Positions 17,054 to 24,877 of a stretch of 64,000 nt of DNA are shown here, one piece after another. Made by a program: the position numbers and the translations under genes. A model generated the notes under the pieces. That model worked only from the letters and a program-made list of their open reading frames with translations. It was not told the origin of the DNA and searched no databases. The stretch comes from Spirosoma foliorum. Lineage in GTDB: Bacteria; Bacteroidota; Bacteroidia; Cytophagales; Spirosomataceae. Location: NCBI RefSeq assembly GCF_014117325.1, contig NZ_CP059732.1, forward strand, positions 5,717,001 through 5,781,000, given 5' to 3'. Positions within the stretch are counted from its first letter, which is position 1, and each line of letters starts with the position of its first letter.

Positions 17054-18478
17054 ATGTGTTTCAGGAGATATTTTCAAAAACGCCGGGCGGAAAAGCAGCT
17101 AAAACGGCTAACGGAAGCTGAGCGACAGGCTATTTTGAAAGAATCACCACTTGACGTTTTCTGGGCTCAGGGAACGGGCTTTGCGATTCTCAAAAAAGAC
17201 GAACCAGACTCGGCAAAATCCTACGTGCATGGGATAGATGAGATGGATGGACGATTTGCGGAAGACTGGATTATCCGAAAATACTTATTGGCGAACCATG
17301 AAAATCGTGATAAGGTGTGTATAGGCATTATCATATTCGGGGCCGCATTGGGCGGAATAATGAGCTTTTTTACGGGACGCAACTCCGGTCAGGCCAGCTA
17401 CTTTGCCGCTACTGCGCCCGTCAAAGCCATCACACTACCCCTACCCTTCCCGACTGACGTGCGCTATCAGGCATCGCCAGATTCGACGGTGTTGCTTGGC
17501 ACCGTAAAGCACGAACCGGGCCTGTTTACCATTAGCGCCTTTGATCGGGCAACGGCGAAGAAGCTGTGGCAGTTACCATTCATCGGAAACGTTGTTGGCC
17601 AAACCAGCCGACACGTGTTGGTGTATGAAGCAAAGACCTCGACAGTGCATTTCATCAATCCACGAACAGGCGAAACTACCCGCAAAGTCTCGCCTGAACC
17701 AGCTCCGTTGACCAGTCCGTCAAGCCTTTATGCAGGTATGGCGTTCACCGACGATCTCTATTTAACCACCAAGCCGCTTTATCAGGATGTTATTGCAAAT
17801 AGACAAACAGACACTTCCTGGAAAATTGGAATTACGGCTAAAAGCTGGGTCAACAACGAAACAGTGTGGTTTCTACCGCCCGTCAAGCAAATCGTCATAA
17901 CTGATTATCAACCGATTATAAAAGGCAATAAAGTATTGGTTATTAACACGGAGCAAAAAATTGGCGAAGGCCATTCGTATCAAATCGTCTCGCTGAAAAC
18001 TGGCGAAGAATTGCACCGAAGCGTTACAGAGGGTACCTATTACCCACTCAACAATGACCTCTTCATAGAACGCACCAACGCTTTTGTCCGGCGACTCGAT
18101 CCGTTTACTCAACAAGAAACCTGGCGACTGAATGGCGATTTTTCGTGTGGGCAAGTCTGGCAACATGGGGAGCAGATCAGTATAATTTCCCGTCATCCCA
18201 CTGGCACGAGAAATACAGTGCGTATAGTCAATAGCGTTAGTGGTAAGCTACGAACCCAATTCGACCTACCGTTTATCAACGAAGCGGACATCAAAGGGGC
18301 TTATCTAACCAGCTATAATCAGCTCTTTCTACATTTCGAACAATCGGATTTTAGCAATCCCGGCACGTTGCTGTATGACTATTGGGTTCGGTATGATCCG
18401 CAAACCCAGAAAGCCCTATGGCGCACCGATTTTCATAGTGAATCAATCAGCAGTTTACTTCCTTTTCTTACTCTTTAA
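17054..18478 (+). CDS. MCF-domain membrane protein with PQQ-like beta-propeller
   Basis: 474 residues. The N-terminal 85 residues repeat the preceding small protein. One transmembrane helix follows (about 92-112, VCIGIIIFGAALGGIMSFF). The rest resembles a PQQ-type propeller with blades such as DSTVLLGTVKHEPGLFTISAFDRATAKKLWQL and TRNTVRIVNSVSGKLRTQFDLP, and W-rich strands. It should sit in the inner membrane with the propeller outside. Propeller ligands and function are unknown. The paralogue 71 bp upstream lacks helix and propeller and might compete for the same cytoplasmic partner (speculative). Confidence 0.7.
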   Translation: MCFRRYFQKRRAEKQLKRLTEAERQAILKESPLDVFWAQGTGFAILKKDEPDSAKSYVHGIDEMDGRFAEDWIIRKYLLANHENRDKVCIGIIIFGAALGGIMSFFTGRNSGQASYFAATAPVKAITLPLPFPTDVRYQASPDSTVLLGTVKHEPGLFTISAFDRATAKKLWQLPFIGNVVGQTSRHVLVYEAKTSTVHFINPRTGETTRKVSPEPAPLTSPSSLYAGMAFTDDLYLTTKPLYQDVIANRQTDTSWKIGITAKSWVNNETVWFLPPVKQIVITDYQPIIKGNKVLVINTEQKIGEGHSYQIVSLKTGEELHRSVTEGTYYPLNNDLFIERTNAFVRRLDPFTQQETWRLNGDFSCGQVWQHGEQISIISRHPTGTRNTVRIVNSVSGKLRTQFDLPFINEADIKGAYLTSYNQLFLHFEQSDFSNPGTLLYDYWVRYDPQTQKALWRTDFHSESISSLLPFLTL

Positions 18479-18492
18479 ACCATTGGAACGCA

Positions 18493-18571
18493 GATTTTTA
18501 TGATTCACATAAATCGGTCATGGCTTAAGGACAAAATCATTAATCACAAATCTATATCAATCATAAAAATC
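18493..18571. repeat. Inverted repeat of the ATTTTTATGATT family
   Basis: GATTTTTATGATT (18493-18505) pairs exactly with AATCATAAAAATC (18559-18571). The right arm, extended to AATCATAAAAATCAGT, also occurs in the inverted repeat after the S8 protease gene (near 57.34 kb). The two are copies of one interspersed element. Confidence 0.65.
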
Positions 18572-18600
18572 AGTGTTCTAGTTGTTAAACAAATCAATCC

Positions 18601-19248
18601 ATGAAAACTCTTCTCCTCGGCCTGAGCAGCGTACTCGGCCTGTTCACCACACCGGCGGCAGCGCCCAACTCAGCACAAGACCTCAAAGATTATCTGACTA
18701 TCCGCGAACAGATAAAAGCAATGGACATGGCGGCTCTGAAAAAAATAGCAACCAGTCCCGATGAGAAAACCGTAAAAAAGGGCCTGGCAACCTACTACAG
18801 TTTCATTAAAGTGCCTTTGCCAGAGAATAATCCTGCCGCCGGAAAAGCAGCCGTCGATGCGCTCGAAACAGCCGCCAATACCTATATGGACCCAATTGCA
18901 TACGTAAAACTGGCGATCGTTTACGCCCAGGATAACCCTTCGTTCAACATCAAACAGGATCGCACCAAATCGTTAAAATACTTGTCTATTGCCTGGGAAA
19001 TCGCCGATCTGTCCGACAAAGCTACGCACGACAATGCCCTGCTAACCCTGATTGTTAACAATAGCCTGGGCCTCGGCGATGGTTTTTATCGAGACAATAC
19101 GAACGGGACATTCGCCATGAAAAAAGCCCTTGATACCATTCGGCCAGAGGTGCTGGCGGCACGGGGCCGATTCAAGAAGTTATACAACTTGTCGGTAAAA
19201 GATGAGTTCACAGGTTCTACCAATGTTGAACGGCATTATGGCGGTTAA
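18601..19248 (+). CDS. Secreted helical protein of unknown function
   Basis: 215 residues. A signal peptide ends near residue 21 (TTPAAAPNS). The mature part is helical and enriched in Ala, Lys and Asp. Segments such as YMDPIAYVKLAIVYAQDNP and RTKSLKYLSIAWEIADLSDKATHDNALL resemble TPR/Sel1-like helical pairs, but no repeat period is convincing. The final codons overlap the start of the ankyrin gene, so the two are translationally coupled. No family recognised. Confidence 0.65.
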   Translation: MKTLLLGLSSVLGLFTTPAAAPNSAQDLKDYLTIREQIKAMDMAALKKIATSPDEKTVKKGLATYYSFIKVPLPENNPAAGKAAVDALETAANTYMDPIAYVKLAIVYAQDNPSFNIKQDRTKSLKYLSIAWEIADLSDKATHDNALLTLIVNNSLGLGDGFYRDNTNGTFAMKKALDTIRPEVLAARGRFKKLYNLSVKDEFTGSTNVERHYGG

Positions 19249-19864
19249 GCCTATTGTTTTCTCGCCCCGCATCCTTAAAGTAATCTGGCTCAATTTCGAT
19301 TTCTATGGCCTGTTTATGAACAACCCGGATGCGCCATCCGAGGAAACGTTTCAGGCCTATTATGAAGCTCATAATCAGAACTCCGTTTTTTCGTGGGTGG
19401 ACCAACCCAATGGTCTAACGTATCAATACGACCTGAGTATCAATCAGGCCCAGGTTACCCCTGCTATTGAACCGCATGCAGAGCGGGTGACCAAACTGAA
19501 CAAACGACTGTGGGAGCTTTTACCACCCGAGCTTCTGGACACGAACGATAACTGGAAAAAAGCTTGGCTTACCGCTGCCCGGAAGCTGGATATAGCTACC
19601 ATGCGATTTATTATCGAGCAGGGGTTCAATGTGGACGTAGTTGATGAGGATGGATATACCGCTCTCTATCACGCCGTAACACCTTATGGTGGCAGCTATA
19701 ATGTTGTTGAATTATTAGTAGAAGCCGGAGCCGATTTAACCCTCCCCATCAACAATGTCGACTTTCTGATTAAAGTCGGCTGGGAAGGCGTTGCCGGTAA
19801 TGGCGAAGCCAGTGAAGCGCAGTCAATTGCCGCTTATCTGCGGAATTGTACCCACGGGCTTTAG
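19238..19864 (+). CDS. Ankyrin-repeat protein
   Basis: 208 residues from ATG 19238, which overlaps the stop of the previous gene by 11 bp; an ATG 36 bp upstream is possible. The N-terminal 90 residues are unrecognised (WVDQPNGLTYQYDLSINQAQV). Ankyrin-like helices follow from about residue 100: AWLTAARKLDIATMRFIIEQG, DEDGYTALYHAV and NVVELLVEAGADLTL. It is cytoplasmic by sequence and a protein-binding adaptor by family. The last residues (CTHGL) and stop codon are encoded inside the left arm of the next inverted repeat. Confidence 0.75.
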   Translation: MAVKPIVFSPRILKVIWLNFDFYGLFMNNPDAPSEETFQAYYEAHNQNSVFSWVDQPNGLTYQYDLSINQAQVTPAIEPHAERVTKLNKRLWELLPPELLDTNDNWKKAWLTAARKLDIATMRFIIEQGFNVDVVDEDGYTALYHAVTPYGGSYNVVELLVEAGADLTLPINNVDFLIKVGWEGVAGNGEASEAQSIAAYLRNCTHGL

Positions 19865-19938
19865 CCTGTATCCATATCCTCGGTCTGTATCTAGGGGTTT
19901 TGAATTATTATTAGATACGGGCTGAAGCCCGTAGGTAC
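19848..19938. repeat. 25-bp-arm inverted repeat overlapping the ankyrin gene's 3' end
   Basis: Arms 19848-19872 and 19914-19938 match at 22 of 25 positions, and each arm is itself a small palindrome (GGGCTTTAGCC, GGGCTGAAGCCC). The right arm contains GTAG. The left arm includes the last codons and stop of the ankyrin gene. The rest of the gap to the YbjN-like gene (19939-20067) shows only a possible promoter. Confidence 0.8.
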
Positions 19939-20022
19939 AGCCGCTTTTGTTCTTATTCCCACCACCTATAAACCCAAATCCACCCTGCGTAGAGTTGCTC
20001 CCCGCGGGTCTGATAACCGTAG

Positions 20023-20030
20023 TAGTTTTG
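20023..20030 (+). promoter_or_regulatory. Possible -7 element upstream of the YbjN-like gene
   Basis: TAGTTTTG matches TAnnTTTG, 38 bp before the start codon. A candidate TTG (19995-19997) is 25 bp upstream, somewhat long for a -33 element, so support is weak. Confidence 0.35.
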
Positions 20031-20067
20031 ATCTGTCAAACGAAATCATTCTTAAACGAAAACATCA

Positions 20068-20565
20068 ATGGAACCAATTAAAAATCCTTCACCTGCCAAA
20101 CCCGAAGACGCACAGGCCGCACTTGCCAACGAGCAATACAATCGCGTTCAGACAATGATTCAGTGCTACGTTGAATCGATTGGACTGACCAAAGACCAGA
20201 CCTACGGCGCTAAAAACAATAACTGGCTTTGGAAAAATGGCTCCGCAACGATTGAGGTCTACATTCAAACCATCAAGTTTGAGAGCGGAAGCCGACGCGA
20301 TTACCTGCGGATTTTCTCGCCCCTACTGGAAATCCCAACGAACAACCTGCTGGGTTTCTATCGTCACTTACTCGAACTCAACGATCTCCGATTAGGGGTA
20401 AAACTATGCATTGCTCCGAATAGCCAAACCGTTTACGCTACCTACGAACGTGACATTCGGGGAATGGACTACCAGGAACTAACGACCTGCATCCGCGATC
20501 TGGAACTCTGGGCCGATGAATTAGACGACCAATTGAAAGCACAGTTCCCCAACTGGTCGAACTAA
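20068..20565 (+). CDS. YbjN-like cytoplasmic protein
   Basis: 165 residues without signal peptide or membrane segment. Segments such as WLWKNGSATIEVYIQTIK, YLRIFSPLLEIPTNN and LLGFYRHLLELNDLRLGVKLCIAPNSQTVYATYERDI follow the YbjN/type III chaperone-like alpha/beta fold (NLLGFYRHLLELND is typical). Such proteins are thought to bind other proteins. The charged, Pro-rich first 20 residues look disordered. It is followed after a short hairpin by a lipoprotein gene. Confidence 0.7.
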   Translation: MEPIKNPSPAKPEDAQAALANEQYNRVQTMIQCYVESIGLTKDQTYGAKNNNWLWKNGSATIEVYIQTIKFESGSRRDYLRIFSPLLEIPTNNLLGFYRHLLELNDLRLGVKLCIAPNSQTVYATYERDIRGMDYQELTTCIRDLELWADELDDQLKAQFPNWSN

Positions 20566-20584
20566 GCAGGCAGATTATATTAAC

Positions 20585-20618
20585 AAACCCATAAGGTCTA
20601 AAAAGACCCCATAGGTTT
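20585..20618. repeat. Short hairpin, AAACCYATAAGG family
   Basis: Arms 20585-20599 and 20604-20618 (15 bp) match at 12 positions; the outer AAACC/GGTTT and inner GGTCT/AGACC parts pair fully. A close relative occurs at 22573-22605. Confidence 0.65.
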
Positions 20619-20630
20619 AAACGGCTTCAA

Positions 20631-21758
20631 ATGAAACCGGTTACGATTTTACTGATGAGCCTGCTCTCGTTTTTATCGGGTTGCCTGAGCCGGGAAGATA
20701 CGCACCCTGATCTGCCTTTGCTCCCGCAAATCGACAATGCCCGAATTCGGGTCGATTCGATACCCAATACAACCGTTCACAGCTTTATTTTCTCGGCCGA
20801 TAAAACAAAGATTTATGCCATCGTTCTGACGGCTTCGACGGGCGTATTTGCGGAACATACGCTTGTCGAATACGATCAGTTGGGAAATCGATTGCGACAG
20901 CTTCCACTCGGCGAGCTGAGTATTTTGCAAACGGAGTTGGCGCTGTTACAAACCGGCTCGCTATTGTGGCAGTATGCCAATGTCTTTCACATCATTGATT
21001 TACAACAATTTAAAATCATTGACGAAGTGCATACTTATTGGGCAGGCAACTATCCTGATGCGCGACAAACCAAAGACTGGGAGAAGGTAGCCGAAGAAAG
21101 TCAGGCATTATTTCGCCAGAAACAGCAGGAAATTGGCAAGCAGTTTGACATTCAGAAAACTGACTCCATCACCTCTACCATACTGGAGGGCAACAAAGCG
21201 AATGCTGATAAATACTGGGAAGCGATTCGAAAAGCTCGTGGGCAACAAGCTCAGTTCGAATCAGACCAACACGAGCGTTATTATGAAGCTTATGCGCTAG
21301 AGCAAATCCGATCAGGGAAATTGTTTTTCGGCTATCAAAGTCCCACCGGGCACAACGCGTATTTGTTTACCAAGTTTGCCGATGGCAGCACAGCCGCGTT
21401 TACCCTGACGAAAGCACTCGCCCAGAAAACACAGGTTCGGTTTCTTCAGAACGACGTAAACAAAAACGTTATCATTGGTCAGTCGACTACTCGATTCGAT
21501 TTTGGAGAAGGCCAGACTGTCAGCGACAAAACAAGTGCGTTGCAAACAACCGAGAAAATCGTTACCCGACGGTCCAGTGTATTATCGGGTGCTCTGGCAG
21601 AAGAGTTTCTGTTCTACTACGAGCTGAAACTCGGCCGAGAAACAACTCGCTTCAAATGGTATTATCCGCTTAAGCTATCAAACGATTTTTTTCTGCAATC
21701 GGCTAATGGTTCAGCCTACATACTAAAAAAAGATACCTTGTACTGGTTTCATTTATAA
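20631..21758 (+). CDS. Lipoprotein of unknown function
   Basis: 375 residues with a lipoprotein signal (LLSFLSGCLS, Cys18). The N-terminal region has beta-propeller-like strands (HSFIFSADKTKIYAIVLTASTG, HTLVEYDQLGNRLRQLPLG). A charged helical middle (about 150-215, rich in Gln, Glu and Lys) interrupts it, and further strands follow (GKLFFGYQSPTGHNAYLFTKFADGS). It resembles PA2928-type proteins, but I cannot confirm this. It is only 6 bp before the LRR membrane protein, so they share an operon. Confidence 0.65.
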   Translation: MKPVTILLMSLLSFLSGCLSREDTHPDLPLLPQIDNARIRVDSIPNTTVHSFIFSADKTKIYAIVLTASTGVFAEHTLVEYDQLGNRLRQLPLGELSILQTELALLQTGSLLWQYANVFHIIDLQQFKIIDEVHTYWAGNYPDARQTKDWEKVAEESQALFRQKQQEIGKQFDIQKTDSITSTILEGNKANADKYWEAIRKARGQQAQFESDQHERYYEAYALEQIRSGKLFFGYQSPTGHNAYLFTKFADGSTAAFTLTKALAQKTQVRFLQNDVNKNVIIGQSTTRFDFGEGQTVSDKTSALQTTEKIVTRRSSVLSGALAEEFLFYYELKLGRETTRFKWYYPLKLSNDFFLQSANGSAYILKKDTLYWFHL

Positions 21759-21764
21759 GACGTT

Positions 21765-22541
21765 ATGGCTACTCGCAGTTTATTACTCTCCCTCACGCTG
21801 ACGTTCGTTTTAGGCTATTCCTTTACCGTTGGCCTCACAGATCCCAATTCGGTCTTAAAGAAAATACCCGATTGGCTGGGCATACCTCTATTTTTAGGGT
21901 GCTTCCTACTATATCTGCTGGCAAGCTGGTGGGCGTTCAAAGGATTCAGCGATCACAAATTCATTGCCCTCGTATCAATGGGATTTTGTGTATTCGGCAT
22001 CGGGATTTATGCCACTGTTTTCGCGATGGAAATGGGGCATGGCAAAGCCGCAAAGGGGCAGTATGATTATGATTTCACAACGCTTGACCCCAGCGAAAAA
22101 GCCATTCTGGCACAGATCACGCATGATGCGGGATTAGGATTACAGGACGCTGTTTTTACCGAACACTGGCACATTGGACAGGCCGAAAAAGTTACCGAAC
22201 CCCGCAACGGTTTTCAAATTTGCGTACAAAAAGGACACGTAACCGCGCTGAATCTATCTGATCACCCCATTCGGAATCTGGCGACGCTTTCGCAACTTCC
22301 GCAGCTGGGCGATCTGTATCTGAGAAACTGTGGCTTAACTGATATGAGCGGCTTGCAATCTACGAAGCTAGGGCGATTAGATATCTCTGATAATCAGATT
22401 ACCGACTTAAAAACCTTACGGGGTTGCCCCAACGTTCAATGGTTATTTGCTATGAACAATCGCTTAACGTCAACCGATGGTCTCGATCAATTCAAAGCCA
22501 TCGTCAGCACCGATTTTCGGGGAAATTCTATTCCGCAATAA
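21765..22541 (+). CDS. Membrane protein with C-terminal leucine-rich repeats
   Basis: 258 residues. Three hydrophobic helices lie in the first 90 residues. After a linker, LRR units occupy about 160-258: VTALNLSDHPIRNLATLSQL, LGDLYLRNCGLTDMSGLQ, LGRLDISDNQITDLKTLRG and VQWLFAMNNRLTSTDGLDQ. These follow the internalin-like 22-residue pattern. LRR arrays bind proteins; side of the membrane is uncertain. It follows the lipoprotein gene by 6 bp. Confidence 0.75.
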   Translation: MATRSLLLSLTLTFVLGYSFTVGLTDPNSVLKKIPDWLGIPLFLGCFLLYLLASWWAFKGFSDHKFIALVSMGFCVFGIGIYATVFAMEMGHGKAAKGQYDYDFTTLDPSEKAILAQITHDAGLGLQDAVFTEHWHIGQAEKVTEPRNGFQICVQKGHVTALNLSDHPIRNLATLSQLPQLGDLYLRNCGLTDMSGLQSTKLGRLDISDNQITDLKTLRGCPNVQWLFAMNNRLTSTDGLDQFKAIVSTDFRGNSIPQ

Positions 22542-22572
22542 GCTATCCAGGCCAATCAAACTCTTTACTACC

Positions 22573-22605
22573 AAACCTATAAGGCTTCAAAAACCGTATA
22601 GGTTT
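22573..22605. repeat. Short hairpin, AAACCYATAAGG family (second copy)
   Basis: Arms 22573-22587 and 22591-22605 match at 13 of 15 positions, with the same outer AAACCTAT/ATAGGTTT as the copy at 20585-20618. Confidence 0.65.
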
Positions 22606-22619
22606 TATTCCATTTAGTC

Positions 22620-23111
22620 ATGCTTGCTACTCTGTTACCTTTCCGTCAATTCAATTATCAGACCGAACTAACCTCGGATGTGATTGGTCAGCGTTTAGTC
22701 GACAATGTGATTACAGGCTTTAGTTTCTATAGCACAAAACCCTATTACGGCACCTTCACCCCGTATGGGTTTTCGGTACGGAAAACGAGTAGTAACTTCA
22801 AAAAGCACGGTATTAGTCCAAGCATAGATGGCATGTATAGAGCCAGTCAGGGTAAAATGCTGGTTACGCTCAGCATACGCCCACACACGGTTTGGTTTGT
22901 TGCCCTTTTTCTGTTGTGCTTCCCCTTCGTGTTCTTTATTATTCTCGCCATTCCTGAGGTGTTCAGAACCGCCGACATTACGATTCTTGTCAACACGCTC
23001 TTCCCGGCGGTGCTCGTCTACGGCATCTTCTGGCTCATTTTCCAGGTACAATGCAGTTCGGCCATTCGCTTTTGGGAGCAAACTTTACAGCTAGAACAGC
23101 GCCACCCGTAA
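22620..23111 (+). CDS. Two-helix membrane protein of unknown function
   Basis: 163 residues. The N-terminal 80 residues are soluble (FRQFNYQTELTSDVIGQRLVDN, with KPYYGTFTPYGFSVRKTS). Two hydrophobic helices follow, about 98-118 (VWFVALFLLCFPFVFFIILA) and 124-145. The C-terminus is short and Gln-rich. No family recognised. It belongs to the same one-strand array of envelope genes. Confidence 0.6.
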   Translation: MLATLLPFRQFNYQTELTSDVIGQRLVDNVITGFSFYSTKPYYGTFTPYGFSVRKTSSNFKKHGISPSIDGMYRASQGKMLVTLSIRPHTVWFVALFLLCFPFVFFIILAIPEVFRTADITILVNTLFPAVLVYGIFWLIFQVQCSSAIRFWEQTLQLEQRHP

Positions 23112-23215
23112 AGCGAAATCCACCACTTTTCGAGTAAACCCCACCTATTATCCAGTCGTGCTTTTGAGGGCTTCGGACTCAAGTAAGTTTGATTCACTTA
23201 AGAACCTCTACAGCC

Positions 23216-23839
23216 ATGACTGACAAACTTCAAGCTCTCTGTTTCGGTGCCTTCCTGATGGCGTATTATTACTTCGTCCTTCGGAAATATAATACGCTGG
23301 GTTTCCGCATGTTCTCGCTGTTTTTCTTCATCAGCCTCTGGTTTACGTATTGGTGGTATGGTAGCGATCAAGAGCTAAAAAATATCCAGCAGAACGGTGT
23401 TTCGATCCAGGCCCTTGTCCTCAAAAAAACAGACAACAGTCTCGAAGTAAGCTTCACCAATCCATCGGGCAAGTCTATCGCACGTACGCAAACGGGCGGC
23501 ATTTCGGTCGAAGAATTTGCCGCCGTGAGCGAAGGCAAAGCCGCTCCAATTCTGTACAGCCCCAAGAGCGATACGTTTTTTCTGACCAGCAGTTTCCAGC
23601 GTCAACGAGCAGATAACATTTACATCCTGGGCTTTGGCGGGGTTCTATTTCTGATTGGATCACTTTGCTGGATTTTCCTCTACAAATACCGGGTTCACGC
23701 GTACGGAAATGGCTCAATTTACGAATACGTGACCGATGAAAACGGCAACGTTGTCCTCGACGATAATAAAAATGTCTTTACCCGATCGCTCCGTAACTAC
23801 ACAACGATGTCTAAATTCTTTGACCTTTTTTCTCGCTAA
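23216..23839 (+). CDS. DUF3592-like membrane protein
   Basis: 207 residues from ATG 23216 (MTDKLQALCFGAFLMAYYYF); the in-frame upstream extension is unlikely because it breaks the N-terminal membrane helix context. Two helices at the N-terminus are followed by a beta-rich loop (GVSIQALVLKKTDNSLEVSFTNPSGKSIARTQTGGI, then ILYSPKSDTFFLTSS) and a third helix (NIYILGFGGVLFLIGSLCWIF). This order is the DUF3592 layout. Function unknown. The 52-residue ORF follows after 8 bp. Confidence 0.65.
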   Translation: MTDKLQALCFGAFLMAYYYFVLRKYNTLGFRMFSLFFFISLWFTYWWYGSDQELKNIQQNGVSIQALVLKKTDNSLEVSFTNPSGKSIARTQTGGISVEEFAAVSEGKAAPILYSPKSDTFFLTSSFQRQRADNIYILGFGGVLFLIGSLCWIFLYKYRVHAYGNGSIYEYVTDENGNVVLDDNKNVFTRSLRNYTTMSKFFDLFSR

Positions 23840-23847
23840 CCCTACCT

Positions 23848-24006
23848 ATGAAATCGCTCTTCCCTTACGTAATCCTGGTTGCCCTATTTCTGGCTGGCAC
23901 TTGGCTAGTAAATCGCCAGCAGACGTATTTCCGCTCGTTACAAGACCATGATAGCGCGAACGTCTACGTTCGTGCTGACTATTCCCCGGCCTCTGGCCGG
24001 AAGTAA
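23848..24006 (+). CDS. Short membrane protein whose C-terminus is encoded by a repeat arm
   Basis: 52 residues. An N-terminal hydrophobic helix (SLFPYVILVALFLAGTWLV, about residues 3-21) is followed by a basic segment (NRQQTYFRSLQDHD). The last 17 residues (from SANVYVRADY to the stop) are encoded by the left arm of the 23954-24064 inverted repeat. The original protein may have been longer and truncated by the repeat, or the repeat may simply supply the stop. It lies 8 bp after the DUF3592-like gene, so it is probably translated. Function unknown. Confidence 0.5.
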   Translation: MKSLFPYVILVALFLAGTWLVNRQQTYFRSLQDHDSANVYVRADYSPASGRK

Positions 24007-24064
24007 GTAATAACCAATCGGCCAGAGGCCGGAGAATAATCGGCACGAACGTAGACGTTCGCGC
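23954..24064. repeat. Long inverted repeat, 46-bp arms, built of smaller palindromes
   Basis: Arms 23954-23999 and 24019-24064 match at 43 of 46 positions. Each arm contains two palindromic units: CGAACGTctACGTTCG and CCGGCCTCTGGCCGG. The pattern, small palindromic units in head-to-head order, is like a BIME (paired REP elements). GTAG is present in the right arm. Confidence 0.85.
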
Positions 24065-24121
24065 CATCCTACTCTCGCCATCAGAGCACCCATTCAATCA
24101 ACTCAAACCTCATTTATCTCC

Positions 24122-24754
24122 ATGAAACTTTACTCATTTATTGCTCTCTTTAGTATGATCACGGCCCAAACTCTTTTAGCCCAGGATGGTAACTGGCGCA
24201 TTGAAAAAGCGCAGTTACCCGATGGCAAATTCTACGACGGCACGTTAAACATCTCGCGCGTCGGTCAATCGTATGGCGTAAACTGGCAAACAACGGCAGG
24301 CAACTACAGCGGCCTGGGCTTGCTGGCCGATGGAAAACTGTTTGTGGGTTATGGCCTCAATGGAGGTTACGGCATTGTGGTTTATAAAACGAACTCGGCC
24401 AATCAGCGTATCGAAGGAGTCTGGACAGCATCCGGTCTGGCTGGCGCAACCGGCACCGAAACCCTAACGGGTCGCGATGGGAACTATGACCTGGTCGGAA
24501 CAAATCCAGATGGGCGTCCCTATCGCGGAAAATTAACGCTGCAAAAAACCGGCGACACCTTTCAGGCGCAGTGGCAGGTTGGCAATGGCGTTTACAACGG
24601 CGTAGGCTTCATGAGTGGAAATTATCTCGTGATTGGCTACGGCCCCGGTCAGGCGTTCGGAACGGTCGAATACGTGCTGGCAGGCAACAAAGCCCGTGGT
24701 CGCTGGGCAATGGGCGGAGGCAGTCAATTCGGCACTGAAAATATTACGCGTTAA
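24122..24754 (+). CDS. Secreted protein with two internal repeats
   Basis: 210 residues. A signal peptide ends near residue 20 (TLLAQDGN). Two copies of an 80-90-residue beta-rich unit follow. Both begin DGN and continue with a glycine-rich pattern: PDGKFYDGTLNISRVGQSYGVNWQT with GLGLLADGKLFVGYG, and PDGRPYRGKLTLQKTGDTFQAQWQV with GVGFMSGNYLVIGYG. The second half is thus an internal duplication. Periplasmic or extracellular; no named family. It is the last gene before the sensor-kinase operon. Confidence 0.7.
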   Translation: MKLYSFIALFSMITAQTLLAQDGNWRIEKAQLPDGKFYDGTLNISRVGQSYGVNWQTTAGNYSGLGLLADGKLFVGYGLNGGYGIVVYKTNSANQRIEGVWTASGLAGATGTETLTGRDGNYDLVGTNPDGRPYRGKLTLQKTGDTFQAQWQVGNGVYNGVGFMSGNYLVIGYGPGQAFGTVEYVLAGNKARGRWAMGGGSQFGTENITR

Positions 24755-24771
24755 CGTGTAACTTGCTGACT

Positions 24772-24860
24772 TTCTGGTGCGGGCATTCGCCCGTGTCTTT
24801 ACATAGGCGCGAGTGTATACTCGCTACATTGACCGGCACGGGCGAATGCCCGCGCCAGAA
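24772..24860. repeat. Inverted repeat with 24-bp arms and a central hairpin
   Basis: Arms 24772-24795 and 24837-24860 match at 23 of 24 positions; each contains the palindrome GGGCATTCGCCC. The centre holds GCGAGTgtatACTCGC, with CTAC just after it. It begins 17 bp after the previous stop and ends 17 bp before the kinase start, so it separates the two transcripts. Confidence 0.8.
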
Positions 24861-24877
24861 TAATTCACCATCAACGT

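Noticed and set aside
20585..20618. Terminator of the YbjN-like gene
   Set aside because: No T run follows, and the next gene starts 12 bp later, so an interspersed hairpin is a better description.
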